Under the pieces are notes generated by a model. That model searched no databases. It saw nothing but the letters and a program-made list of their open reading frames with translations, and was not told the origin of the DNA. The translations under genes and the position numbers were made by a program. A DNA stretch of 64,000 bases from Diabrotica undecimpunctata. Its lineage: Eukaryota; Arthropoda; Insecta; Coleoptera; Chrysomelidae. Within the stretch, counting starts at the first letter, position 1. Every line of letters begins with the position of its first letter. Where the stretch lies: positions 113,814,458-113,878,457 of the forward strand of contig NC_092806.1 of NCBI RefSeq assembly GCF_040954645.1. Direction: 5' to 3'. This document shows positions 45,477 to 56,467 of the stretch, piece by piece.

Positions 45477-47199
45477 TATAATATAATAGGAGAATAAAGA
45501 TAATATTATTCTTTACATATTAGATACATCAATTACATCGTAAAAATTGTTGGTTGTAAGACAAAATTTGATTATTTCAATTAATTAATTAATCTAGTCG
45601 TCAAACAAGACAGAGGATCTCGTTTTAAATAAGTTTTAAAAAGGACTGAATTTTTTTTTAAAGCATATGTCCGAGAATACTTGATATGTAAAGTGAACCA
45701 ATGTTCTGTACAAGCAAGCAAGCAAGCAATTTAATTAAACCCAGCCTGTGAGACATGTTCACCCCTAAGAATTACGTTCGGGTGTAACAATTCATTGGAA
45801 CGAGGTGTATTAACTCTTGTAAAAACAGGAGTTCTGTACAAATAATCTACTAAAAAAATGCTATAAATTAAAAACGTCATTCCTCCTTAAAGCACAAAAG
45901 CGTAGTAAAAAAGCAAACAGTTTATTCAACCGAGAAAATATACATATTAAAGCTCTAACAATACCCATATTATGAGTCAAACAACGCTTTAGCTTTATGT
46001 GACATTCCTTTTATCGTATTTTTACAACAAAAATTAAAAAATCTTTTCTGTCTAGCACAAAGAAAACCGTGAATTACCGCTTCTCGCCTACATCCTTTAC
46101 TCTGAAATATGAAAATTACGCTCGTCGAATTGCGACATCTCGACTAGTAATTAAAGAAGATTGCCTCAAGTAATGTTTTAGGAAACCAATTTGGTATAAA
46201 AGAGAAAGCGTTGTCGATGATTTTCACGTTTCCATAGTCGCAGACGCATAAAAACAACAAAACTGTCAAGGAGCGAAAGGCGTACAATTTAATTTCATAT
46301 ATTTTCCAACAAGTCATAGACTGAGAAAATTCACAGACACGAGTTGAGAGAATTGGAGGTAAATTTTTATCATGAGTGTTTATACTATTTCCTTTTTCTT
46401 ATTATCAAATTTATGCGTCCAATTGCAAATTTCTATTTACAACATTATAGATTTAAAATGTCGGCACTATTTTTTATATCCTCATTCTTTTTATATATAT
46501 CCATTCAACCCATCTTCCATCTGCTTTTGTTATTTTATGTGAATAATCATTATATTTCGTGTAATTAATCCTTTACTTATTTATTCCTGTTAGCGTTTGT
46601 CTTTTAGAACATCTAGTAGTTGTTTACTTGAAGGTTTTTTGGTTCCAGTTGCTTTCTATTCTTTACATCTTATCAGATTTGTAACGATTATGAATGATAT
46701 TCATTTCTTCCAGGATTCTTATTGGTCTGGCTGTCCATCTTTATCCATCTTTATCTACTATGTTGCTCGTACCTCGCTCGCGAAGCTTATATCCAGTAGT
46801 TTCTCTTCCGTATCAGTCCATCTGGTTGGTAATCGACCAGATCCAGTTGCATATAAATATGTGCATACGAATCAATGTTGTGCGGTTCTTTCAACGTCTT
46901 ACTTGATTCTCAGTTTACAAGCATGTATTTTTCCAGCGATATTATGTGGAGTAGAGTTGTGCGTCATAATCGAAGCAAAACAAGGAGGAACTGGAGGCTT
47001 TCGAAATATGAACCTTTAAACCAGTATGACAGTTGATTTCTTGCCCTCGAACTTATAGACCTCGTAGGCAATAGCCGTATTTTGAGTGAAATTCTGAGAG
47101 GTGATGTTGTGGCCTCTGATTGGTATCAAATTCAGATTTTCTGTGCTTATGTAGTATCTAGAAAATAAATACATCACAACAACATTTGAGACAACAATA
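45473..47199. other. Intergenic stretch, possible LINE scrap
   Basis: A minus-strand reading at about 46745-46850, GRLPTRWTDTEEKLLD, faintly resembles the GRPPTRW tail of LINEs. The plus-strand 140-codon frame at 46597-47019 has no domain I know and overlaps it. A four-fold GCAA repeat lies near 45711-45728. Otherwise nothing is recognised. Confidence 0.35.
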
Positions 47200-47450
47200 C
47201 ATACTGAGATCTATTCTTTCCAAAACCAAACCCAACAAGACACTGGAGAGATTAAAGAACTGCATTTATAAAATATCTTGTGAATGCAAAAATGTTTATC
47301 TGGGAGAAACATCAAGATCACTTAGTATCAGGGGATAAAGAAGCATGCATCATACATTAAAAACAGAGACTGACAGATCCCATATAGACCAAAATGAAAG
47401 AAACAGAAAGACGGCTATACCAAACAAATACCGGTATAAATAATCTTCCT
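47200..47450 (+). pseudogene. Penelope-like GIY-YIG endonuclease fragment
   Basis: One frame reads KTLERLKNCIYKISCECKNV then YLGETSRSLSIRG and stop (about 47238-47338). This matches the GIY-YIG nuclease of Penelope-like retroelements, typically GVYKIPCxCGKxYIGETGRxLxxRxxEH: GIY is CIY here and YIG is YLG. Downstream, in a shifted frame, KTETDRSHIDQNERNRKTAI corresponds to the following region. The catalytic Arg of SRSLxxR is kept. The Penelope RT was not found upstream, so this is a 3' fragment. Confidence 0.65.
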
Positions 47451-48734
47451 CTTGCTAGCCAACAGTTTAGGGTGGAGAAGCCAAGAAGATTAACGGAATC
47501 TTATTGTCCTTGTAAGGGGAAATCCTTCCTAAAGGCGGATGAAACGGCATACAAGTTTAAAGACATGTAGATGTTGAAGGAGAAACCACTGTATTAAGTA
47601 AGATCCTGGATAAAGGTTTCTTTATTTGAGGGACTGGGAGGGCTAACTACAAAAAAATAAATCAAAAAAATACTTACAGAGATTTCCTGGGCAACAATAT
47701 ACAAGAAGATTCGTAAACTATTTAAAATGGACGGCGTTTAAAAAAATCCGCTTGCTGGTTAGAAATAAAGGCTTTTTTTTCTAAAAAATTTTAAGGGGGA
47801 AAATCTTTTTAAAAGAAATAATTTTAAACTCCTAGTTTAAAGAGAAACATTACATATTTATTTTTATTGCACATAAATATTTGTTACAAATAAAAGTATC
47901 CAAATTTCAAGGTCAACTTTATTTAAAAGAAAACTAAAATATGACAATTAGCTGATCCATAAAACTTATATTTATTTATAACCTTTTAATTTGCCATGAA
48001 AGCAAATCTTAGTATATTAACGAAGAATCTTTATTTTACTTATAAAAATTTAATAAAAACTATTTTGCTTCACTGGCTGATTATTTCTCTTTTTAAGTTA
48101 TTTAGAAAGTTTATTACCTTGGAATTGGATACAAAAAAATACACTGTCCCTCATACAAGCTTCAAATGATCTGAATTCGACCCCCTGGAGACACAAAATA
48201 TAAAAATCTTGTGGAGGTCAAACATCGAATTGGACTTCAGGTTATCCTGATGAAAACAATATGCATCCTTTAAAACTCGGCTACTTAATTCTCATTAAAA
48301 ACCATGAGGGTCTCTTAGCTTTCTGAAACGCTGTTTTTCAAATCCCTTCGCATGGAATACAGCATCCAAAAAACCGGTGATTAACTAACTTACTAAACAA
48401 AGACTGCCAAATAGCATTTTGAGATCAAATTCACCTCCTCTAACTCATGGAATTAAACGAAAATTTTGCCGGTTTTTTAAAACTATCCACCGAGGACCAC
48501 CTCTCCCGTTCAGAACCCAATATATTCTCCTCTTACTGCTCACTAACTAATTTCCGATGACGAAAACGAATAACGATAACGAATTTTAAGAATATCCGGA
48601 CTCAAACAAATGAAACCAAACTGCTTTGGCCGTGGTTCATCGAGTAGTGATCTCATCACCCAAAATCATTCTCTTGTCAGCATACATTTTCCCACCAATC
48701 TAAGTGGAAATATTCATATTTATTTGACGCACAA
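47451..48734. other. Intergenic AT-rich stretch
   Basis: 47451-47620 may still be Penelope-derived (frame with PRRLTESYCPCKGKSF) but is not recognisable with confidence. The rest shows nothing. Confidence 0.35.
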
Positions 48735-48960
48735 ATATCTAGGCGTTATCAATATCAAAAGAAAAAGCAATTTGTGTTATTATAAACAGACTAAAAATAT
48801 AAAAGATACATGGAATCTAAAGGCTGATATAATCAATCGCCTAAAAGCCTTTGAGATGTGGTTGCACAGAAGAATGCTCCGAATACCCTGGACAGCGGTG
48901 CAGACCAACGAAGCTGTGTTGAATGGAGTATGTGAGTTACTGAAAACTATAAAATAAAAA
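48735..48960 (+). pseudogene. LINE C-terminal remnant, left half (split by a TIR element)
   Basis: The frame ending at 48957 contains HKYLGVINI, a frame-compatible decayed stretch, then DTWNLKADIINRLKAFEMWL and HRRMLRIPWTAVQTNEAVLN, ending CELLKTIK. The matching continuation KMSYLGHVL is found after 49920, beyond an inserted element. Confidence 0.75.
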
Positions 48961-49919
48961 AAAACGGGTGTGGCAGTCCAGTGGGACTGCCGGTAGAAGT
49001 TATACTTCTATACACGCGTTCGCCGTTAAAAATTTATATAGGAGTCAATCTGCACAATCATTACATATGTAATGCTATAGGTAAGAGAGACCAGAAAGAG
49101 AAAAAGAATTAGTTATATAGGTATATGGTGCATCGTTTGCTGGATATAAACATTTGACCTGTAATAGGATTATAGTAAATGACGGATTGTATCAATATTT
49201 TAATGAAAATATATATTTTTATTTTTATATATGTATAAAAGGAGTTGAATGCAAAAAAAAAATTACAATACAATAAATACACTGCAACATAATTCAATAT
49301 AATAATACAATATAAATTAAAATGTAATATTCATAAGTATTTAAAACTGCCAATATACATTTATAACTTACTTTACGAAGATAAAAATAAAAAACGAACT
49401 CAGATTATGTTTTAAAATTTATGTTTTTTGCGTATATTACATATATTTAATAAGATTAACGTGAGGTTTTTAAATATTTCAAAAATAAAAAAGGAAATTC
49501 ATAATTGGGATTCGAACTCACAACCACCAGTGTATGACCACCAAACACGTAAAGGATTTGCCAATTAAACATGACACTAACGGATTTTAAAATTGACAGT
49601 TCTCGGTAAAACAGTGATTATTTTGAAAATACAAAAGCCTAAAATAATTATAAACGTTTAATTTTAAATAATACAAAAACATATCACATAAATAATAATA
49701 TTAATACATATTATATTATATGTATTATATATACAATATTATATAATATATAATACTAAATATATATACAAAAGGAACATTTTTATTCTCGAGAGAGGAA
49801 GAGACAGAAAATATATTTTCTGTCTCTCTCTTACTCATTATCTTACATATGTAATGGTTTCACAGATTCACTCTCATGCAAGTTTCCAAAGCCGACCGTG
49901 CGTATAGAAGTATAACTTC
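48961..49919. mobile_element. TIR element of about 0.95 kb inserted in a LINE remnant
   Basis: GAAGTTATACTTCTATACAC (48996-49015) is matched in inverted orientation by the sequence ending at 49919. An inner inverted match, CATTACATATGTAA, followed by CTTAC/GTAAG and the GAGAGAGAC-type segment (about 49060-49100 and 49800-49860), supports arms of roughly 110 bases. The inside is AT-rich with a palindromic (TA)-rich stretch at about 49690-49770 and no gene. The LINE frame flanks it on both sides (CELLKTIK before, KMSYLGHVL after), which shows it is an insertion. Superfamily not identified. Confidence 0.65.
49500..49575 (-). other. Weak tRNA-like sequence
   Basis: The minus strand contains GTGAGTTCGAATCCCAATT, a good B-box and T-arm, with an upstream region that could give a CAT anticodon loop (GGTGGTCATACACTGG). 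The D-arm and A-box are poor and no acceptor stem pairs. It is more likely a SINE head remnant or coincidence than a working tRNA. Confidence 0.3.
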
Positions 49920-49975
49920 AATAAAAATGTCATACTTAGGGCATGTTCTGATAGAAGACTGGTACATAAAGTGCG
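49920..49975 (+). pseudogene. LINE C-terminal remnant, right half
   Basis: KMSYLGHVLIEDWYIK continues the LINE interrupted at 48960; related LINEs read KxxYLGHVxRxxxY here. Similarity fades after about 49975. Confidence 0.6.
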
Positions 49976-50640
49976 TTAGTGTCACCCCTTTCTGGCAAAA
50001 GCGCGAAAGCGTGACCCTGGTTCTTCTGGCCTTTCGGCATATGACCGTAAAGCAATCTAGCAGTTTTCGAATTTTTTGATAGAATGAACTCTGCTGATTT
50101 CGAAAGACACTTGATTGTAAAATTGGTCCCATTATATCAAAGCAAGATACCAAATACAGAAAAGCTATTAGTGTAAAATAACAACTTGCTGTAAATCCAC
50201 TGTAGTACTAAATTATTCTGCCAGTTCCTTTTATAAGCTTTTTACGTTTTTTTTTTATCTATCTTTATAAATTGTTCTAAATTAGCTTTCAATCACTCTT
50301 TTTTATCATCAATCTTGTGTCATGACTCCTGCCAAGTGTCAAAAACAGAGTAGCATGAAACTTCTTGCAAAAAGTGTCCGACAGTTTCAATTTCAAACTA
50401 ATATTTGAAGTTGCTGATAGTTGAAATGTATATCGCGATATAAATTTTTCACTGTTTATATTAGTAAAGTTGTTTGTCTGACACAAAATTCATCCAATAA
50501 AGTGTCAGATCTAAAAACGTACCATAAACGTTCCATACACAATTAGATTTCAAAGTAAATACAAAGAAAATCAAATGAATAGTCATCAGCAAACACAAAA
50601 ATCTAGCTAACAAGCATACAAATCAGAGAATATAATCATA
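49976..50640. other. Intergenic AT-rich stretch
   Basis: Nothing recognised. Confidence 0.4.
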
Positions 50641-51180
50641 CGATATATTTTGGACTTTTGGGTGAATAAAAAATGGACCTTATCTCAGGAAATTAAAATC
50701 AGAATAGAGCAAGCCAGAGCAATCATTTAAGAAAATGAAAAATGTGTTAACCTATAGAACGTTAAGAAATCTCTAAAAATGCGTTTATTACATTCTTGAT
50801 GTCTTCAGCATTCAACTCTACGGAATGAAAGCATGGACTCTCACTGAACTCATGTGTAAAAAAATTAGGCTACCGAGATGTGGGCGTACTGAAGAATGTT
50901 AAGGATATCGTAGACGGACAGAGTGACTAAGCAATCAGTTTTACAGTGTCTAAACAAAGAAAGAGAGGTTCTAAATACCATAAAAACAAAAAAAATGGGG
51001 TGCTTTGTCCACATTATATAAAATCCGAAATGTGAATATCTACAAATAATTACTTAGGGGACAATAGAAGGGAAACGTGGTTCTGCACGACGTCGAACAT
51101 CCTGACTAAAAAACTTCCACCAGTTACGGAGTCAGTACCAATAATGTTCTTGGATGACAAGGTACTTAAAGAAGAAGAAG
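50641..51180 (+). pseudogene. LINE C-terminal remnant
   Basis: Across several stops the plus strand reads KWTLSQEIKIRIEQARAIIx, KMKNVLTYR, QLYGMKAWTLTELMCKKI, MLRISWTDRVTKQSVL, KEREVLNTIKTKKMGCFVHI and TIEGKRGSARRRTS, then an AAGAAGAAG tail (about 51169-51179). It covers the same region as the LINE at 43282-43944 and ends with the same tail type, so it is probably an older relative. The RT core is absent. Confidence 0.75.
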
Positions 51181-52349
51181 TCACCCTTTTTCACATCTAT
51201 TCTTTAAGTCTTTTTATTTTTCATAATTTTCCAAAGATTTTTTTATAATGTGTTTTATCAGGCTAGCATTTGCAGTATTTTACTGTCAGAAATCCATATT
51301 GTCCATCTTCTAACGTTTCTGTTCCATTTATTGTTGTTTTTATATTGTTAGTTTTTATGTGTTCTAGTTATCAACTATTTCTCCATAGCGTAGATCTTTT
51401 TAATTCATTTTCTTAACCTAACTACCTAATTTCGTCATTCGGATGCAATTAATATTTTTATTTATATTTTTTACTTTGTATACACAATATAGAAAGTCCT
51501 TCAGTTGAATGATCCTGTATACTCTAAAAGTAAATATAAGCATTTTTCATTTTCTGTTTTATTCCATTTACAGATTAATCCAAACAAACAACTCAGATAG
51601 AACAGACAGTCATCGAAACACTTTCTATGCGATATAAAAGCGGCTCCAAAAAATAAAAAAAATCCAATCTTCCTTTTCTGTTACATCAATATATAAACCT
51701 TTTTTGATTGTTTATCCTCCCTTTTTTGCTCCCTCTTACCCGAACCTACTTCAGCTTATTTTATATTTGATCTCCGGCAAGTATTCCGAACTCTAATCCG
51801 GTCTGAATTCAACACTTTTGTGTTTTCATCGGGAGCCTAGCGATAAAAATAATGCGGATCAACTCAATCTTGTTCTGAAATTGCCCAAATTGTTCTGACA
51901 TGTGTATGTTCCTTGTCTAGACATCCATGAAAACGAGAAATAAGTTTTTTGCTGTAATAAACGAGGAGATGGCATCTTCCAGGAATTTATGTTCCTCTTT
52001 GACTTGCAAATGTTTGTTAAAAATTGGTAAATTTCACATACGACTAATAAATTATATTATATATATATAAAAACATAAAGCAATCTACGAATACTTAATA
52101 AATACGCTTTATTTGATGCTCTTTAATGTATTTCCCCTAAGAAATTACGTTAGAAATTTTTTATTTTTTCGGTTGTAATAGTTTAGATTTGTAAACAATT
52201 GCTTACTAACTGATTGCTTGAAAAAAGCTTATGACAAAGAAAATGTTCCTCAACCCAAATCCTTAAAATCATTATCACCATACTTTATCTCTGTGATTTT
52301 ATCTATTGAATGCACATTGTTTTTCTAGTATTTTCTTTATCAGTATTGC
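51181..52349. other. Intergenic AT-rich stretch
   Basis: No gene or repeat was recognised. Confidence 0.4.
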
Positions 52350-52755
52350 AAGGAGCATAAATTTTGTATGGCGGCTTTAGAAAATGGCTGCGGCCTACGC
52401 GAAACTGCGAGGAAAGTTGGTTTAAGTCTCTCGAATGTGCTGCGACTATGGCGCATGGCGGTATGAAGAAACTGGTCTGATCATTCGAAAACCTGGTTCA
52501 GAACGAGGCAGGACTACAACAACTAGAGGCCGCTTTCTCATTTGTAGAGAAACCGAAGGGCCACAACAGTTTCCCTTTGAAATCATCTGCGAGAAGTGAG
52601 AAATGTAAACATGAGTGGATGAACAGTTAAGAAGCGACTTTATACTGCTGGATTATCTACTGGAACTAGAGTTACTTAAAGTTACTGAGTATCTTGATAA
52701 AGTTCAAATCACACGATTTCTTTGGCCAGATTTAAATTCCATTGAACATAATATG
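52350..52755 (+). pseudogene. Tc1-like transposase N-terminal remnant
   Basis: From about 52370: MAALENGCGLRETARKVGLS then LSNVLRLWR, a paired-like helix-turn-helix. In shifted frames GLIIRKPGSERGRTTTTR follows, then REVRNVNMSG and TVKKRLYTAGLSTGTRV (second helix-turn-helix and linker of Tc1). After about 52700 a jump leads to FFWPDLNSIEHNMF, resembling the WPAQSPDLNPIEHVWD block, so most of the catalytic core is deleted. Stops and frameshifts throughout. It ends just before the exon of the next gene. Confidence 0.72.
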
Positions 52756-52772
52756 TTTAAATTTTATTTCAG

Positions 52773-54486
52773 AGTGAATCTGATGATTCCCTAAAAGATA
52801 AAGACTGGCACGCAAGTGATACGTCGGAAAGTAGCAGCGAAGACGAACAACCTGCTAAACGAGTAAACAACAGTGCTCCAAAAGATAATACCAAGATTGC
52901 AGAGTATGAAAACAACATTGAAAATGGGGGACATCATCCATTGCAACAACCAACGACATCGTCACCTAAGCGTTCTCATTGGCGTAAATCAAATCCATCC
53001 AAATGGTCTCGTAATGTCGAAAAAAGAAAAAAATTTACTTGTTTACCATACAGTACTAAAAAAAAAGTATTAAAATCAGCAAAAGCTCCACAACCAGTAA
53101 AATGTGCATTATGTAAATTTAAATGTCAGGAAAAATTTGATGAGACGAACAGATTAAATATTTGTCAAACTTTCTGGGCTCTTGCTGATTATAATCGTCA
53201 GAAAGACTTTATTTTAAAATTAGTTGAGTGAAAATTACCTGTCAGGCCTAGAGGAAATACTCCTGAAAAACGCAAATGTAGCAGATCATACTTTTTTGTA
53301 AAGAATAATAAAAAATTAAGAGCGTGTCAAAACTTTTTCAAAAAGACGTTGAACATTAGCAATGGGCCCATTAATAAAGCATTTGAAGGTTGTAAAAATG
53401 GAGTTTTTGTGAACGAAGAAAAGCTTGGTAAACGCTCTCCAAAAAATAAAACCAAAGTCGCTGATATTGACTTTGTCAAAGAACATAATAATATGTTTCC
53501 TTCAATGGAGTCGCACTACTATAGGAAAAGTACAAAGAGACACTACTTGGACCCCAAGTTGTCTATTCGCAAAATGTACTCACTCTATACTACATTATGT
53601 GAAGAAAAAAATAAAGTAAACAGCGCTTTAATGAGCATATTCAACGAAAAGAAACAGCCTATGAGCAAAAACCAATGACAAAATTAGGTCACAAGAAGAT
53701 GCGACATTTATGTCAGCAGCATTTGATATGCAAGCTGTTCTTCAGATATATATATAGTCTCCCGTTTTATACCGCTGTCGCGGCTTTGGGAGTATAGCAG
53801 GGTAGTCTGCTATATCTAGGGCCTACGGTATACAAGGAAGGTAACATGGCCAGTGCTACGCTTCAACCGTCTATTATTACCCCTGGTTTTACCCAAGGTA
53901 CTCATTTTTATTCAGGCTGAGTCGACCTGGGGCCTATAGACATTTTTAAAATGTCTAGATGTTCTTGCCGGCGGTGGGATTCGAACCCCGGACCACCGGC
54001 TTACGAGGCAAGCATCCTACCGCTTGCGCTACGCAGGCCCAGAGCCTTCAGATACCCTCAGGAAATGTATCTTTATTATATTACAGCCGTAAATTGTGTA
54101 TTTACAATTTATGCATTTATGAAGCTACACCTCCAAATGAAGCACACTCTATGGTATGGTCTGAAGTAAATGGCAAAAGGGGTACTAATGTAATTGGCAC
54201 CGCCTTAATGCAGTGTATTTCTGGTCTTCCTAATAGTATTAAAGAAATTTCGTTTTCTGACACATGCGATTCAGATCAGAATAGGAACCACCACATAGCA
54301 GCACCTTTTCTCTTTGTGTCACAAAATTCCCACCTGGATGTCATTGAGCTTACATTTTTGGAATCTGGACATTCCTTTATGGAGATGGACAGTATGCACA
54401 GCGCCATCGAGTCAGAAAAAAAGCACATCACTGTAACTTCTGTTATGGATTGGATTAATATCATGAAAAGAGCTAGATCCAAATGA
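52773..54486 (+). pseudogene. Unnamed QNRN-motif family gene, copy A (split by a SINE, one internal TGA)
   Basis: A splice-acceptor-like TTTTATTTCAG precedes the start at 52773, so an upstream exon is likely. Reading on: an acidic segment (SESDDSLKDKDW then DTSESSSEDE), a basic segment, CALCKFKCQEKFD with a cysteine cluster, a TGA at 53229-53231, KLRACQNFFKKTLNIS, PSMESHYYRKSTKRHYLDPK and YSLYTTLCEEK. Then comes a frame break near 53640-53675, where the PKKDxCxxC segment seen in copy B is missing. AAFDMQAVLQI is followed by the SINE, and the gene resumes with PSGNVSLLYYSRKLCIYNLC, KRGTNVIGTALMQCI, SDTCDSDQNRN and ESGHSFMEMDSMHSAIE. The C-terminus is truncated. I know such proteins as uncharacterised in insects; the spaced acidic residues could be a nuclease or transposase site, but that is inference. 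It ends against an hAT relic. Confidence 0.72.
53749..54045 (-). mobile_element. tRNA-derived SINE with 9-bp target duplication
   Basis: Flanked by CTTCAGATA at 53740-53748 and 54046-54054. The minus-strand head (54045 down to about 53965) is tRNA-like: TAGCGCAAGCGGTAGGATG as A-box region, CTCGTAA as anticodon loop, and GGGGTTCGAATCCC as B-box. This gives an internal RNA polymerase III promoter. The body is unrelated to tRNA, and a short TA-rich tail lies at 53749-53757. Removing it rejoins copy A in frame (VLQI|PSGNV). It is not a functional tRNA gene. Confidence 0.88.
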
Positions 54487-54659
54487 AAGAGAAACTCTTT
54501 CGGCTGAGAAACGTCTGATTTTATATATTAGAAAGTGCATCAATGTTAATATCGATTGATTTTGTTGTTATCTGCAAACAGTGTTCCAAACCATTTATGA
54601 TTAAATTTTAAGTTCACGTTGGATATTAACGAAGCGTATTTATCCGTTGCCATTTGTGT
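54487..54659. other. Short unassigned stretch
   Basis: Lies between copy A and the hAT relic. It may contain the end of either; nothing is recognisable. Confidence 0.35.
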
Positions 54660-55914
54660 GACGACTGGCTGCAACAACAATGTAGGAAAGTGAGTAAAGA
54701 TTTTTCTTCTTAACTGTTGTTCTCAAAGTCCATTTCATTTGGAATGCGGAAATAAGATCAGCCATGTTATTAGTTAGTAGATCTTTCTTTTGTAGACGAG
54801 TATTAACCACATCTAGATGGCTAACTATATCGACCAGAAATGCAAAGTCGCTAACCCACTCCTTGTCTCCAAATTTTGGAATACTTTTGACTTTCTTGCA
54901 AAGTTTTATTGCATTTCTTCCTTCAAGTCAAACACTTTTTTCAACCATCTCACTCTTGCATAAAATGTAACGTCATTATACTGTAAATGCAGACTTCAGA
55001 ACCTTTTGGAATTGACGGCAATTCTAAACTTTCGACTTACAAAGTTCACTGTTTTGATGACTAACTTCATGACATGATCCCTACTTTGCAAATGAATTCT
55101 CCTGATGAATAATGCAATGGAAATTTAGTATCGAATATTACCAAAGTTACAGGCCTCATTTTCAATCAATTTTACTAAACCTTAATATTTTCCAACCATT
55201 ACTGCAGCACCATCTGTTGTTAAGCCAATCTCGATGCAACAGCTAAGAAACTCGTAAGCAGGTAGTGTCCTTAAGCGGATAATTCTTCTATTGCGTTGAA
55301 ATGGACATCAACACTCCTGATAAATATCACCACTTGTGCAGTATCTGTTAAATCTGTGCTTTTATCCAATGCTAGAGTATAAAATATGAACTTAGATGCT
55401 CGAATTTTTAAAATGTCCTCAATATGTTTTCCAATGTCGTCGACACGCCTATTAATAGTTTGACAAGACTTTTTTGGAGAAAGCAGTTTTCTTTTCTGGG
55501 CACAGATTTTCAATGACACTCTTCAAACATTCGTTAACTATTTCACATCAGAATATGGCTTCAATTTTTTTGCTAGTATCATGGCCACTGCATAACTAGC
55601 TTCTACATAGCATGCAGACTCTTGGGCCGTTCTAGTTAATATCTGACGTTGTGCAGAAAGTTTTTTTAATACATTCACTTGGTCTTGTCGAAATTGCCCT
55701 TTGTACTTATTAAACATATTTGCATGTTTATGTCTCGTAATGCTGTTTAATGTTATATTCTTTTAAGACAGAAACAAAAATATTGCATATCAAGCATATT
55801 TACTTTGTTTTAAATTCCACCAAAAAGGAGTTTATACATTTGTCTTTAAAACTTAGTCAGTTATTCTGTGACTCTTCTCTTCTTTAGTCCAACATCTTTA
55901 CTACTTGACACCAT
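54660..55914 (-). pseudogene. hAT transposase relic of the GTF2IRD2/ZBED type
   Basis: The minus-strand start at 55914 gives MVSSSKDVGLKKRRVTE. A decayed BED-like zinc-finger region follows (EYNI...TALRDINMQI, about 55700-55760). Then 55271-55519 encodes CQTINRRVDDIGKHIEDILK, FYTLALDKSTDLTDTAQVVI and FIRSVDVHF, the hAT core with the LDxSTDxxDTAQ block (first acidic residue). Further on are LPAYEFLSCCIEIGLTTDGA (second acidic position), VIKTVNFVSRKFR and VRWLKKVFDLKEEM. Stops and frameshifts break it. This family is often annotated as general transcription factor II-I repeat domain-containing protein 2-like but is hAT-derived. GGCGGCC-rich sequence at 56435-56466 may be its 5' end. Confidence 0.82.
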
Positions 55915-56429
55915 TATGCGTCTTCGTTTTTAACTAAAATAATCAGTAAAATGAGATCAGTATTACATAACTTTCTGACACAAACTATCATAGATTAATT
56001 CAAAAAATAAAAGCTGGGTTTGCTTACCTTCATCGCACTTAAAAAAGTAGACAGGATAATGATTAGGTAACGCAACTTGCACTCTTATCAATGTGTATGT
56101 AAAAGTGACGGCGATAACGCATACAACGGAAGCAATTACACGTCAGACTAAGTTGCAAGCTTGCTACAGAATGGCGGCTCACGCAACATAACCATTGAAC
56201 ACACGGCTTATCCATGCGCGCGCAGATTGGCGGCGCGTGTTTTTTAGTTCCAGCTTTACGTTCTATTTTTTCTGACGAATATATCATAGAAGAAATTGTG
56301 ACGATAGTTGAATCATTTGTACTGAGATATTTTCTTACATGAGATATGATATCTACACACATTGGAATGTTTTTTTGATGATTTCTCTACATTAAAAGAA
56401 ACAATTGTGCATATGCTCCACGGGCCACA

Positions 56430-56467
56430 AATAGACACCCGGTTGGCCGCGAGTTGGCCGCCCTAGA
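56430..56467. repeat. Possible hAT 5' terminal region
   Basis: Read on the minus strand it starts CTAGGGCGGCCAACTCGCGG, GC-rich and similar in style to the GGCCCGCGGGCC-type termini of this hAT group. No matching right end or 8-bp duplication was found. Confidence 0.4.

Noticed and set aside
46597..47019. 140-codon plus-strand frame
   Set aside because: No domain recognised, and the opposite strand has a faint LINE-like tail, so it is more likely noise than a gene.
49500..49575. tRNA gene on the minus strand
   Set aside because: Good B-box only; the D-arm and acceptor stem do not form, so it is listed as a weak tRNA-like sequence rather than a gene.
53965..54045. tRNA-Thr gene on the minus strand
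   Set aside because: Both promoter boxes are present, but it forms the head of a longer unit with a target duplication, so it is a SINE.
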